Positions 16,302-25,100 of a stretch of 64,000 nt of DNA are shown here, piece after piece; position 1 is the stretch's first letter; each line of letters starts with the position of its first letter. The DNA lies in NCBI GenBank assembly GCA_017469935.1, contig JAFUFL010000044.1, forward strand, positions 39,264 to 103,263. The letters run 5' to 3'. A model generated the notes under the pieces. That model was given only the letters and a program-made list of their open reading frames with translations, was not told the origin of the DNA and searched no databases. The position numbers and the translations under genes were made by a program. The DNA is from Lachnospiraceae bacterium (GTDB lineage Bacteria > Bacillota > Clostridia > Lachnospirales > Lachnospiraceae).

Positions 16302-18190
16302 AAATCCTGCCACTCATATTCCGCAGGATTCACTTTTCTGAATTCTGCATTGAACTCGTCCTCGGTGAGTCTCCCTTCTCCGTTATAATAAGGCTCATCC
16401 GGATAATTCTCGAAATCCGCCTCATACAAATCAGTTTTGATCAGTCTGTTTCCGGCCTCATTAAGCGCATGCACTGCGTACTCTCCGTAAAAAGCGCCGC
16501 CGGAGCTGTATCGGATCACGCTTCCGTCTTCACACGCCCAGCAGACAGTTCTGTAAAAGCAATCGGTGATCAGCGGGATCAGCCTGCCTTCTTTCTGTGT
16601 ATAGAGCGAATAGAAATTACCGAGTTCTCTTGTATATTCATCACCTATGAGAAGCTCTTTGGTTCCGTCATTGTTGATGTCGTAGAGGCAGTAACAGAGC
16701 TGCGTCGGATTGGTTGCCCACTCCTGGATCAAATTGAGATTGACCATCGGATATTCCTTATGGAGATAGTACATCTGATCAGCGTCGAAAACGCTCATCA
16801 CTGCCCTGTACTGATCAAGTATATCCTCGTAAGTGTTCCGGGAAAATGCTCTTTCACGCTCTTCCCTTCCCGAAGGAGGTATATTCTGCTCGCCCGCTTT
16901 ATACTCCGAACGGTTTTCAATCTCCGAGTACATCCGGGAGGTCTGTACATAGTCATACGTATTCTCTTCGCTGGCAGTAATAAGTGAGTATCCTCCCCTT
17001 ACCAGGTCTGTTTTCCAGTATTCGGCGCCTTCCGTGAGCTGATTCCTGGGCGCACTCAGCTCCACGCCGATCTGTTTCCAACACACTGTATCGCATTCAT
17101 AGCGATTCTCATAATCGTATATGAGGTAGTCCTCTGCAAATGTCTCCCCTCCGTTATTATACCTTTGGACCGATGTATCCTGTGCACAGTAGACAGTCTT
17201 GTAGTTCTCCTCGTCCGTATAAGTGTTCACAAGAAATTCCATTTCCGCAGAACCCAACCCGAGTTCTCCCAGTTCATAGGCCTTTCTGAAAGTGCCCCCA
17301 TCCAGCGTGTACAATACCCAGTAGCCGGTCTCTCCGTTAGCAAACACGCCGCCTCTGAATTCAAATTGAAAGAGGTACTCTTTTCCTTCCAGACTGATAA
17401 TTCCGAACTGTTCCAGAGAAGCATTGCTCCCTGAGAGTCCATCCGGGAGTCTGATCGAATCAACTTTCTCTACCTCTTTCGCCGCGTTGAACCTGTAAAT
17501 ATCCGTAATGAGATTGACAAGTTTCCAAGAGGAGTTATTGTAAACGTCCGTCTCTGTCACGATTCGATAAATGACCATCTCTTTATTGCCGTCGCTGTCC
17601 AGGTCCGCCAGGTCCATACCGACCACTCCTTCGCGCAGACACCAGTTCTGAGCCTCCGTATAGTAAGTATCGGATGTCAATACAGCTTCTAACCGTGATT
17701 CATCGACTGCGCCGTAGGCGGAAACCTCCTCGGCAAAATATTCTTTAAAGGCCGCGATTGCCTCTTCCTCCTGGGATGTCTCATCTTTTGGCACGTTCCC
17801 GGCATCCGGCCCCGCTCCTCCTCCCCGGTCCGCAGGAGTGTCTTGATCTGTCTCTTTTTTCGGCGTATCGGCAACCGGCACCGTTTCCTGTTTATTCTCT
17901 TTGAGAATAGCGGCCCCGACCAAAATAACCCCGGCAAAAAGCACGGCGATCAAAGACACAAGCGCTATGGTTACGATTCTGGTCTTATTTGTCCCGCCGT
18001 CATTAAAGCCGTCATAATCGTTCGGCATATTCTGCCTGTTCGGCGGCATCTGCCGGTTTGGTCCGCCGCCGGGTGTCATTTTCCTGTATCCGCCGGGCGC
18101 CGATCCGTTTACGAAAAGCTCTTTCCCGCAGTTCTCGCAAAATTTTGAGTCATCGGTATTTTTATGTCCGCATTCTGTACAGAATTTCAT
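16298..18190 (-). CDS. Zinc-ribbon, single-pass membrane protein with extracytoplasmic domain
   Basis: A 630-residue protein starting MKFCTECGHKN with a double CxxC zinc ribbon (CTEC, CENC), then a Gly/Pro/Asn-rich linker, one membrane helix near residues 72-94 and a long acidic exterior. The exterior contains EF-hand-like segments such as DLDSDGNKE and DINNDGTKE, seen in many Clostridia surface proteins. The start overlaps the dinB stop by four bases (ATGA), so translation is probably coupled. Function is unknown. The 91-bp palindrome begins at its stop codon. Confidence 0.75.
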   Translation of the reverse strand: MKFCTECGHKNTDDSKFCENCGKELFVNGSAPGGYRKMTPGGGPNRQMPPNRQNMPNDYDGFNDGGTNKTRIVTIALVSLIAVLFAGVILVGAAILKENKQETVPVADTPKKETDQDTPADRGGGAGPDAGNVPKDETSQEEEAIAAFKEYFAEEVSAYGAVDESRLEAVLTSDTYYTEAQNWCLREGVVGMDLADLDSDGNKEMVIYRIVTETDVYNNSSWKLVNLITDIYRFNAAKEVEKVDSIRLPDGLSGSNASLEQFGIISLEGKEYLFQFEFRGGVFANGETGYWVLYTLDGGTFRKAYELGELGLGSAEMEFLVNTYTDEENYKTVYCAQDTSVQRYNNGGETFAEDYLIYDYENRYECDTVCWKQIGVELSAPRNQLTEGAEYWKTDLVRGGYSLITASEENTYDYVQTSRMYSEIENRSEYKAGEQNIPPSGREERERAFSRNTYEDILDQYRAVMSVFDADQMYYLHKEYPMVNLNLIQEWATNPTQLCYCLYDINNDGTKELLIGDEYTRELGNFYSLYTQKEGRLIPLITDCFYRTVCWACEDGSVIRYSSGGAFYGEYAVHALNEAGNRLIKTDLYEADFENYPDEPYYNGEGRLTEDEFNAEFRKVNPAEYEWQDF

Positions 18191-19503
18191 GTCTTTCCTT
18201 TCCTGAGCGTCCCGCTGCCGTACCTGCCGTTTACCTTATTCATCATATCGTCAAGCTTAGCCTGCCGCGCGCTCCTGGCTTTCTGCGCTCGTCGAATTGC
18301 CTCCTCCGCCAGCCGTGCCTCTTCTTCCGCTTTCCGGGCCTTCTCGTCCTCCTCGTTTCGGTCCGCCCATTCAAACAGGTCCATCTGATGGATCTGCTTT
18401 TCGCTGATCCTGGATACGCCCACGCCGATCAGCCTTATGGTGACTCCGGCTTCGAACAGGCCGTCCGGCCCATTCAGCAGTTTATCCGCCAGTAGAAGCG
18501 CCGCCGCTTCTATATCCTTCGCGCGGTCGGTCATGTCCGGCAGAGACATCTGTCTTGAGTATCGCTCGAAGCCTGACGACTTGACCTGGAAAGTGACCGT
18601 CTGCCCGGTCAGGCCGCTCTTCTGCAGTCTTCCCGCCACTTTTTCCGAGAGCATACGGATGACGGGAACGCCGTCCGTCTGATAATTCTCCCTTGTGATG
18701 TCTTCCGACAGCGTGCGCTCGTTCGAGACGCTCTTGGCCTGCTCCCTTTCCGGATCAACGCGGGATTTGCTGATCCCGTTGGCGCTGTTCCAGATATAGG
18801 CGCCGCTTTTTTGCCCCAGCACAGACTGAAGGAGCGACAGGTCCGCTCCCGCCGCGTCCCCGATCGTGTTGATCCCGATCAGCTGCAATTTCTGCGCAGT
18901 GGACTTGCCGCAGCCGTGCAGCGTGCCGATGGAAAGCGGCCACATCTTGACCGGCACTTCCTCGGGGTACAGCGTGTGCGTCTTGTCCGGTTTTTCAAAG
19001 TCGCTCGCCGTTTTGGCCAGGAGTTTGTTGACCGAGATGCCGACATTGACGGTAAACTTCAGTTCCTCCCGGACATGGTCCCGGATCTGCTTTGCCAGAG
19101 CCAGTGCGCCCTCCCGGTCCGTCGGCGCTATGCGGTCTGTGAGATCCATGTAGGCCTCATCGATCGACACCTGCTGGATCAGCGGCGTATACCCGGCCAA
19201 AATATCCATCAGCGCGCGGGAATACTTCCGGTAGGTCTCAAAATCCGGTGGGACCAGCACCAGCTGCGGGCACTTCTGGAGTGCCTTGACAACAGGTTCT
19301 CCTGTTTGGACGCCGTACTTTTTGGCCGGAATAGACTTCGCAGTGATGATCCCATGCCGCGTTTTCACGTCCCCGCCGACGCCCGAAGGGATGGTCCGCA
19401 GATCTACCGCGCCCGGGTCCTCCGCCAGGATCTTAAGCGCGGACCAGGACAGAAAGGCACTGTTCACATCCACATGAAAGATTGTACGTTCATAGCCGTC
19501 CAT
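18187..19503 (-). CDS. dinB: Y-family DNA polymerase IV
   Basis: The ATG at 19503 (MDGYERT) follows AGGAGAAGG and gives 438 residues. Y-family catalytic blocks are FHVDVNSAFLSW (residues 8-19) and SIDEAYMDL (about 113-121). The thumb and little-finger regions follow. QMDLF near residue 377 is a beta-clamp binding motif. A charged Glu/Arg/Ala-rich tail that may form a coiled coil follows it. The polymerase copies past damaged bases with low fidelity. No LexA-like operator was recognised upstream. It overlaps the next gene by four bases. Confidence 0.92.
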   Translation of the reverse strand: MDGYERTIFHVDVNSAFLSWSALKILAEDPGAVDLRTIPSGVGGDVKTRHGIITAKSIPAKKYGVQTGEPVVKALQKCPQLVLVPPDFETYRKYSRALMDILAGYTPLIQQVSIDEAYMDLTDRIAPTDREGALALAKQIRDHVREELKFTVNVGISVNKLLAKTASDFEKPDKTHTLYPEEVPVKMWPLSIGTLHGCGKSTAQKLQLIGINTIGDAAGADLSLLQSVLGQKSGAYIWNSANGISKSRVDPEREQAKSVSNERTLSEDITRENYQTDGVPVIRMLSEKVAGRLQKSGLTGQTVTFQVKSSGFERYSRQMSLPDMTDRAKDIEAAALLLADKLLNGPDGLFEAGVTIRLIGVGVSRISEKQIHQMDLFEWADRNEEDEKARKAEEEARLAEEAIRRAQKARSARQAKLDDMMNKVNGRYGSGTLRKGKT

Positions 19504-19528
19504 TTTCCTTCTCCTGCTCCATTTTATA

Positions 19529-20017
19529 TCACGCTGTCGCCAGCGCCTGCATGGAATAAATAAGTATATAGAGAGAGAATATAATGATATTTGACCGAAT
19601 CGAGCGCGCCGCTTCCAGCGCAAAATCCTTTCTTTTCCTTCCGTATCTCCATAGATAAAGACACTTGAACCCCTCATAAAAAAGAATACACAGAAAACAG
19701 CCCGTCCAGGAAAACCCGGAAGCTATCGTGATCAGCGACATCACTGCGAAAATAGTCACTTCAATAACTTCATGTTCGGGCGGAATCGGGGCATGACAAT
19801 ACTTGCACTTTCCCCCGTGAACAATAAATGCAAAGATCGGGATCTGTTCGTGGAGGGCAAGCTTATGGCCGCACGACGGGCAATATGCCTGTTTGTCACT
19901 TACGGAGACCCGCGCGCCGTCGCGAAGGCGCAGTATATCTGTAGTGCCGTAAGCTCCTATACAATAATAAACCAGCAGTATGGCACCTCTTACTATGATT
20001 AAGTCTTTATTTAACAT
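19529..20017 (-). CDS. Orphan prepilin-peptidase N-terminal (DiS_P_DiS-like) membrane protein
   Basis: The ATG at 20017 gives 162 residues. CPSC (about 46-49), a central block HEQIPIFAFIVHGGKC and CKYC, then PIPPEHEVIE, match the double-CxxC N-terminal domain of A24 prepilin peptidases, the part linked to methylation. The aspartyl-protease half is absent and no GxGD motif follows. Three or four hydrophobic segments are present. No pilus genes are nearby. It may be a remnant or a stand-alone module. It ends 25 bases before dinB on the same strand. Confidence 0.6.
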   Translation of the reverse strand: MLNKDLIIVRGAILLVYYCIGAYGTTDILRLRDGARVSVSDKQAYCPSCGHKLALHEQIPIFAFIVHGGKCKYCHAPIPPEHEVIEVTIFAVMSLITIASGFSWTGCFLCILFYEGFKCLYLWRYGRKRKDFALEAARSIRSNIIIFSLYILIYSMQALATA

Positions 20018-20036
20018 GTGCAATTAACTTATGTCT

Positions 20037-20045
20037 ATTATACCA
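20037..20045 (-). promoter_or_regulatory. Extended -10 promoter element
   Basis: TGGTATAAT on the minus strand (TATAAT at 20037-20042) is an extended -10 box with no clear -35. It lies about 20 bases upstream of the A24-like gene and may also serve dinB. Confidence 0.4.
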
Positions 20046-20088
20046 ACAGCCAAACGTAATTCCTGATTCTGATGTCACCGGAAGCTCT

Positions 20089-20619
20089 TTACTGAGCCCC
20101 CTGTGACGCCCTCTCTTTCACTACTTTGATAAAAGTCTTCGCGTACATCGGAAGATCCGGAGGTCTTCTCCCCGATACGATATTGCCGTCTACGACCGTC
20201 TCCTCGTCTACCCAGATGCCGCCCGCATTGCTCATATCGTCCTTGATGCCGGGCGTGCTCGTCACTTTTTTGCCGCGGAGTATGTCCGCGCTGATCAGCA
20301 CCCAGCCCGCATGGCAGATCTCCCCGATCGCTTTTCCGTCCGCATTCATCTTTCTGACAATGCTCAGGACTTCGGGGAAACGGCGCAGTTTGTCGGGAGC
20401 CCATCCGCCTGGAACCAGAAGTCCGTCATATTCATCCGGATCGAGATCTTTAAAGCTAAGCTTTACCTCGCAAGGTACGCCGTACTTGCCGTAATAGGTG
20501 CCGGGCTTCTCGGCGGCAAAATCCACCTGCCAGCCTTCTTCTCTGCACCTGTACACAGGATACCAGACTTCCAGGTCTTCAAAATCTGCGCTGATCAGCT
20601 GCAAAATCTTCTTGCTCAT
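20089..20619 (-). CDS. DJ-1/PfpI-family protein
   Basis: A 176-residue protein with AGAAGGGAG upstream. The fold marks are the acidic residue Glu14 (ADFEDLEVWYP), the loop LLVPGGWAPDKLR and the nucleophile elbow GEICHAGW with Cys102-His103. This is the PfpI subgroup, whose members act as proteases, glyoxalases or deglycases. Which one applies cannot be told from sequence. It lies 48 bases downstream of the secreted nucleotidase on the same strand and could be read through from it. Confidence 0.85.
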   Translation of the reverse strand: MSKKILQLISADFEDLEVWYPVYRCREEGWQVDFAAEKPGTYYGKYGVPCEVKLSFKDLDPDEYDGLLVPGGWAPDKLRRFPEVLSIVRKMNADGKAIGEICHAGWVLISADILRGKKVTSTPGIKDDMSNAGGIWVDEETVVDGNIVSGRRPPDLPMYAKTFIKVVKERASQGAQ

Positions 20620-20667
20620 AATCGTTCTCCCTTCTTAATTGATGGTTTTCAGCCTTCTGCTTCCCTC

Positions 20668-22587
20668 TTAAGCCGCATCCGGCAGTTTCAGGACCTGTCC
20701 GGGCAGGATCAGGCCGGGCCTTTTAATAATATCTCTGTTGTTCTCGTAGAGCAGCGTCCACTTGGTGCCGTCGCCGTACAGCTTCTCCGCGATGTTCCAC
20801 AGGCAGTCCCCGCGCTCAACGGTGTAGGTATCTCCCGCTGCCGCGCCGGCTTCGGCGGCCGGCGCATCGCCCGATTGATCCGACGCCCCCGTCTCGCCTG
20901 CGCCTTCCGAGGATGCAACCTCATCCTGCGCAGCATCGCCGTTCTCTGCAAGTATAATGGTCTGCTCCTTGCGGGCCGTGCCGTATTTCTCAGCAGACAG
21001 GACACCCCCCAGCTCATTCGTTATATAATCGATCAAAAGCTCGTCGAACAGGACTCCCGTTTCGATCCCTTCCGTCATCGCAAAGGCGAAGTAGGTATCT
21101 CCGCCCGCCGCCATGAAATCGTTCATGGCTACCGCATAGGTATCATTGGGATCGAAGGGCTTTCCGTTGATGCTCTCAATGCTGACCCTTTGGATGGACG
21201 CGGGGCTGTAATAGGACGATCCGGGATATTGGTCCCCTTTGTCGTACTCCTTGGTCGTATCGAGCGTCATGGTAATGCCTCCGGTCTGCGGATATCCCCC
21301 GATCGGTTCCGGCGTACAGAATGTTGACGCTTCCAGTGCTTCAAGAAGATCTTCTCCGGTCACATACCTTACTACCAGCGAGTTTGTAAAAGGATAGACC
21401 GTATTGACGTCTTCCTTGGTCACCTCTCCGGCCGGAATGGCGGCGCGGATCGATCCGCCGTTTATGATCGCCACCAGATGGTCTTCCGGTACCTCAAGCA
21501 TGCTCGGATCTTCCAAAAAATACCAGCGCATAGCATCCACGATCAGGTCTCCGCTATTCGTCTCCCCGGTCCGGTTGGCGGATTTATCCGCCTCAAAGGC
21601 CACCTCGCTCTCACCGATCTTTACTCCGTATTCCTCGTCGATGCGGGCCTGTATCTCTTTTGCCGCCGCATATGCCGCCGACGATTCGTCCGCCGCGATC
21701 TGGTCCGTGGCGACAAGATAATGGTCCTCCGCTTTTCCGTCTTCGCCAATGACCAAAACACCGATATTTTCGAATTTAGTCCCTGTTGACTGGATGAGGT
21801 CATTCTCCCCGTCTCCGGTCATCACGGTGTGGGAGTGACCGTCGAAGATCGCATCGATCCCGGTCGTATTCTTTACAAGATCAATGGAGCGGTTGCCGCC
21901 CGCGGCGGACTCCTCGTCCACTCCGAGATGCGTGATAGCAATCACAATGTCCGCGCCTTCATCGCGCAGGGCTTTCGCCTCCTCTTCCGCGATCCGGTAC
22001 ATATCACTTCCGCCGTAGAAGGTCAGGCCGATGATCTTGGACGGATTCGCCTTGGTTTGGGACTCTTGAGTGTCCAGTCCGAGAAATCCGATCTTCAGTC
22101 CGGATTTTGCCTCATACAGATAATGAGGGGCTGCGATCGGCGCTCCGTTCTCATAGATGTTGGCGCAGATCACCTTAAACTCGGCCTTTTCCAGATTTTC
22201 CCTGAGTTTATCATAACCGAAGTCGAACTCGTGATTCCCCAGGCCTGCTACCGTGTAGCCCGCCGCGTTCATCATCGTAATCGCATCTACCCCGGAAGAT
22301 ACGTTCACATAGGGGCTTCCCTGACTGAAATCGCCCGCATCGGCCAGGATCACTTCCGCGCCGAGCGCCTCATAGGCCTTGCGAAGAGCGGCCATCTTTG
22401 CGTAGCCTTCAATCGCGCCGTGAACATCGTTGGAATGCAGGATGACGATTTTTCCCATGAGATCCTCCGTGGGAACGGGACGGATATCCTGCGGATAGGT
22501 TCCCTCCGCGTGAACTCCTGTAGAGAGGCACAGCAGCATCAGCGACAACATTAAAACAAATTGTAAAACATGGTGTTTTCTCTGCAT
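20668..22587 (-). CDS. Secreted 5'-nucleotidase/cyclic phosphodiesterase with LysM domain
   Basis: A 639-residue protein with signal peptide (residues 1-27, ending GVHA). The metallophosphatase domain has HSNDVHG, DAGDFSQG, LGNHEFDFG and DGHSHT. The C-terminal nucleotide-binding domain has NGGSIRA and the stacking region MAAGGDTYFAF. A Glu/Ala/Gly-rich linker leads to a C-terminal LysM (YTVERGDCLWNIAEKLYGDG), which would hold the enzyme on peptidoglycan. It is UshA/YfkN-like and would release phosphate or nucleosides from extracellular nucleotides. The start follows AAGGGG. It is divergent from the Rrf2 regulator. Confidence 0.9.
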   Translation of the reverse strand: MQRKHHVLQFVLMLSLMLLCLSTGVHAEGTYPQDIRPVPTEDLMGKIVILHSNDVHGAIEGYAKMAALRKAYEALGAEVILADAGDFSQGSPYVNVSSGVDAITMMNAAGYTVAGLGNHEFDFGYDKLRENLEKAEFKVICANIYENGAPIAAPHYLYEAKSGLKIGFLGLDTQESQTKANPSKIIGLTFYGGSDMYRIAEEEAKALRDEGADIVIAITHLGVDEESAAGGNRSIDLVKNTTGIDAIFDGHSHTVMTGDGENDLIQSTGTKFENIGVLVIGEDGKAEDHYLVATDQIAADESSAAYAAAKEIQARIDEEYGVKIGESEVAFEADKSANRTGETNSGDLIVDAMRWYFLEDPSMLEVPEDHLVAIINGGSIRAAIPAGEVTKEDVNTVYPFTNSLVVRYVTGEDLLEALEASTFCTPEPIGGYPQTGGITMTLDTTKEYDKGDQYPGSSYYSPASIQRVSIESINGKPFDPNDTYAVAMNDFMAAGGDTYFAFAMTEGIETGVLFDELLIDYITNELGGVLSAEKYGTARKEQTIILAENGDAAQDEVASSEGAGETGASDQSGDAPAAEAGAAAGDTYTVERGDCLWNIAEKLYGDGTKWTLLYENNRDIIKRPGLILPGQVLKLPDAA

Positions 22588-22744
22588 AATTTCCCCTTTT
22601 TGAGTCTGTATGTAAACTCTTTTCCTTACAAAACAGTATATCCACTACCTGCAGATTATGAAAAGGGCAAAACATACAGATTTTGTTACTTTTACTGCTC
22701 CGGCTCTATTTTGCCGTATCCGCATGCAAAAAGAACTGCCGCTC

Positions 22745-22773
22745 TTGATTTACCCATTTACCCACTGTATAAT
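22745..22773 (+). promoter_or_regulatory. Sigma-A promoter of the Rrf2 regulator
   Basis: TTGATT (22745-22750) and TATAAT (22768-22773) are 17 bases apart. The spacer contains the direct repeat ATTTACCC twice, a possible operator for autoregulation. Confidence 0.7.
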
Positions 22774-22796
22774 AGGAAAAATAAAGGAGGTACGCT

Positions 22797-23192
22797 ATGA
22801 TTTCAACACGCGGACGATATGCGATCCGGGTTATGCTGGATCTTGCTGAACACGATAACGGAAACTATATTCCGCTGAAAGATATTGCGGCCAGACAGGG
22901 TATATCCAAAAAGTATCTGGAAATCATCGTGAAAGATATGGTCCAAGGAGGTCTGCTCGTCGGAGCCAGCGGAAAAGGCGGCGGATATAAACTGGTTCGC
23001 AAACCGGAAGACTATGCGGTCGGCGAAATTATAGAATTGATGGAAGGGTCCCTCGCTACCGTTGCCTGCCTGGCAGAAGGCGCTGCTCCCTGCCCGCGGT
23101 CTTCTTCCTGTGAGACCCTTCCTCTTTGGACGGAATACGATAAATTGACGCATGACTTTTTTTACGGCAAACGTCTCAGCGACCTGTTATGA
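22797..23192 (+). CDS. Rrf2-family transcriptional regulator
   Basis: A 131-residue protein with an N-terminal winged helix (MISTRGRYAIRVMLDL, then recognition helix ISKKYLEIIV, wing GKGGGYKL). Three cysteines at 91, 99 and 105 are spaced much like the cluster ligands of IscR and other Fe-S Rrf2 regulators, so it may sense iron-sulfur or redox state. AAGGAGG precedes the start. No isc or suf genes adjoin it, so its targets are unknown. The minus-strand NapH-like ferredoxin gene lies nearby and is one possible target. Confidence 0.88.
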   Translation: MISTRGRYAIRVMLDLAEHDNGNYIPLKDIAARQGISKKYLEIIVKDMVQGGLLVGASGKGGGYKLVRKPEDYAVGEIIELMEGSLATVACLAEGAAPCPRSSSCETLPLWTEYDKLTHDFFYGKRLSDLL

Positions 23193-23296
23193 CCGGAGGA
23201 AGAAAGCATTCTTCCTCCATAGCCTGCGGTTGCCTTTTAGAGACTGCGCAGTCAGCAATTCCGTCAAAAAATCATTGCTTCACGGCTCAGCTGCAA

Positions 23297-23623
23297 TCAG
23301 ATACCGATTGCATTTTTCATATAGCTAAGGGTGCTGTCATTTTCGATGCTCCCCTGCAAAACAGCGCATTTCTCTGCCTTCTTACAGATGTCAAACAAAT
23401 CCGGATCCGCCGCTTTAAGAACGGATTCAAACGCACCGGTGAACCATCCGTCGATCCACTCGCCGTGAGCTTCTCTTGTGAAGGTTCGTATATCAAGTGC
23501 TTCCGGAAGCTCATCGACTTTGTGCTTTTTCTGAGACACTTCCAGCTCTTCGCCGGATACACCAAAAATCACATAAAACAGGAACGGCTTATACCCGATG
23601 TCTTGATAATACTTTCTTTCCAT
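23297..23623 (-). CDS. Hypothetical protein
   Basis: The second ATG (23623) is favoured because AGGGAG is at good spacing from it, giving 108 residues. It begins MERKYYQDIGYKPF and contains an aromatic block (WIDGWFTGAF). Two cysteines sit in DICKKAEKC. No membrane segment is evident. I do not recognise the family. It lies downstream of the NapH-like gene on the same strand with a 42-base gap, so it may be co-transcribed with it. Confidence 0.55.
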   Translation of the reverse strand: MERKYYQDIGYKPFLFYVIFGVSGEELEVSQKKHKVDELPEALDIRTFTREAHGEWIDGWFTGAFESVLKAADPDLFDICKKAEKCAVLQGSIENDSTLSYMKNAIGI

Positions 23624-23665
23624 TCTCATTACTCCCTTATCTTTCTGATACAGACTTATTTCATG

Positions 23666-24484
23666 TCACAGTGCCTTTTTCGGACAGTTCCTGACACATT
23701 CCATACAGAGAATACACTCTGTGCCATTCTTTCGGTTCCTTGAGTTGTCCGTGACATCCACATCCATCGGACATACTCTCTTGCACTTTCCACATGACAC
23801 ACACTTTTCCTTATCACATTTTACCCGTATGCGTGCAAAATAGCTCATAGGTTTCAGGAACACAGTGACGGGACAGATATATTTGCAGAAGGCGCGATTA
23901 TCTTTAAAGGCATAGGCCAGAATGATTCCAACGGCATAATACGCCGCATTTCCGACAATAAATGCCCGGAACATGATCTTTTCAAGGTTCCCGACATGGG
24001 CCAGAAAAAGCGATGCCACAAAGATCAGGGACAGAGCAAAAGTGCAGTATCTGATCCATTCGATCTTCTTTCTCGGCTGTGCGGGAACCGGATAGGGAAG
24101 AAAATCAAGCACCATCGCAGTCCAACAGGCATAGCCGCACCATCCGCGCCCGAAGATCAACGGTCCGAAAATCTTGGCCACAGCGTAATGGATCGTCGCC
24201 GCCTCAAATACGCCTGTGAAAAGATAGTACCAGAAGCCCTCGATCTGCATATTTTCCCGGCAGATCAGGCCGAGATAAACAAGCATATATAAACCGACGA
24301 GCAGCTGGACAATGCGCCGCGCATATTTATACTCTTTGATGAACAGGAACATCCCCAGTGCTATCGAACACCCGATGTAACTGAAATTAAAAAGATAAAA
24401 AATATTGCCTTTTGTGAGCCATAGTGTAACAGCGATTGTTTCAAAAACAATCAGCATAAGGATGGGCATGGCATACTTCTTCAT
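23666..24484 (-). CDS. NapH/CcoG-like membrane 4Fe-4S protein
   Basis: A 272-residue protein with about six membrane segments. GRGWCGYACW and KYICPVTVF are the membrane-facing cysteine motifs of NapH/NosR/RdxA-type proteins. The C-terminal part has two ferredoxin clusters (CVSCGKCKRVCP and CILCMECVRNCP). Such proteins carry electrons between membrane donors and redox enzymes. No reductase partner is adjacent. The start follows GGAGG. RdgB lies 17 bases upstream, so these genes probably share one transcript. Confidence 0.82.
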   Translation of the reverse strand: MKKYAMPILMLIVFETIAVTLWLTKGNIFYLFNFSYIGCSIALGMFLFIKEYKYARRIVQLLVGLYMLVYLGLICRENMQIEGFWYYLFTGVFEAATIHYAVAKIFGPLIFGRGWCGYACWTAMVLDFLPYPVPAQPRKKIEWIRYCTFALSLIFVASLFLAHVGNLEKIMFRAFIVGNAAYYAVGIILAYAFKDNRAFCKYICPVTVFLKPMSYFARIRVKCDKEKCVSCGKCKRVCPMDVDVTDNSRNRKNGTECILCMECVRNCPKKAL

Positions 24485-24501
24485 GAATGTTCCTCCGCAA
24501 T

Positions 24502-25083
24502 TTATCGGGACTGAAGATAGCTGATCAATTCCCTTACCGCTTTTGCCCTGTGAGAATAAGTTTCCTTAAAGGAAAGAGGCATGCTTGCTGTCGTTTTTCC
24601 ATTCCCATCCTCTGAGATAAAAATCAGATCATAGCCGAAGCCATTTGTACCTTCCTCTTTTTCGGCAATCACTCCGTTCCAGATACCTGTGAAGAGATGC
24701 GGCTGTCCCTTTTCGTCAATAAAACATATACAAGTTACAAAGCGCGCATTGCGGTTCTCTTTCCCTTCAAGTCCTTTCAGGACGGCGATTCTGCGCTCAT
24801 GCTCAGTCTCCAGACCTTTATATCGGGCAGAATAAAGCCCCGGTTCTCCGCCTAAAGCTTCCACTTCCAGGCCACTGTCATCAGAGATCACACATGAGTG
24901 CGACAGATCGTAGATTGCCTGCGCCTTTAATAAGGCATTTTGCTCGAAGGTGGTCCCGGTCTCCTCCACCTCAAGGTTTATGTTTTCCTCACCTTGGGAC
25001 GTCACCAAAAAGCCAAATGGCTCGAAAATATCTTTATATTCGCGTATTTTCCCCTTGTTATTACTCGCAATGATTAATTTCAT
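24502..25083 (-). CDS. rdgB: XTP/dITP pyrophosphatase (RdgB/HAM1 family)
   Basis: The ATG at 25083 (MKLIIASNNKGKIREYK) gives 193 residues, the normal size. SDDSGLEVEALGG and the C-terminal block FKETYSHRAKA are family signatures. The enzyme removes non-canonical purine triphosphates such as dITP and XTP to prevent mutagenesis. The start follows AGGGAG. Its start lies 17 bases after the upstream hydrolase stop, and the NapH-like gene follows after 17 bases. Confidence 0.93.
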   Translation of the reverse strand: MKLIIASNNKGKIREYKDIFEPFGFLVTSQGEENINLEVEETGTTFEQNALLKAQAIYDLSHSCVISDDSGLEVEALGGEPGLYSARYKGLETEHERRIAVLKGLEGKENRNARFVTCICFIDEKGQPHLFTGIWNGVIAEKEEGTNGFGYDLIFISEDGNGKTTASMPLSFKETYSHRAKAVRELISYLQSR

Positions 25084-25100
25084 TTTGAATCTCCCTGAAC

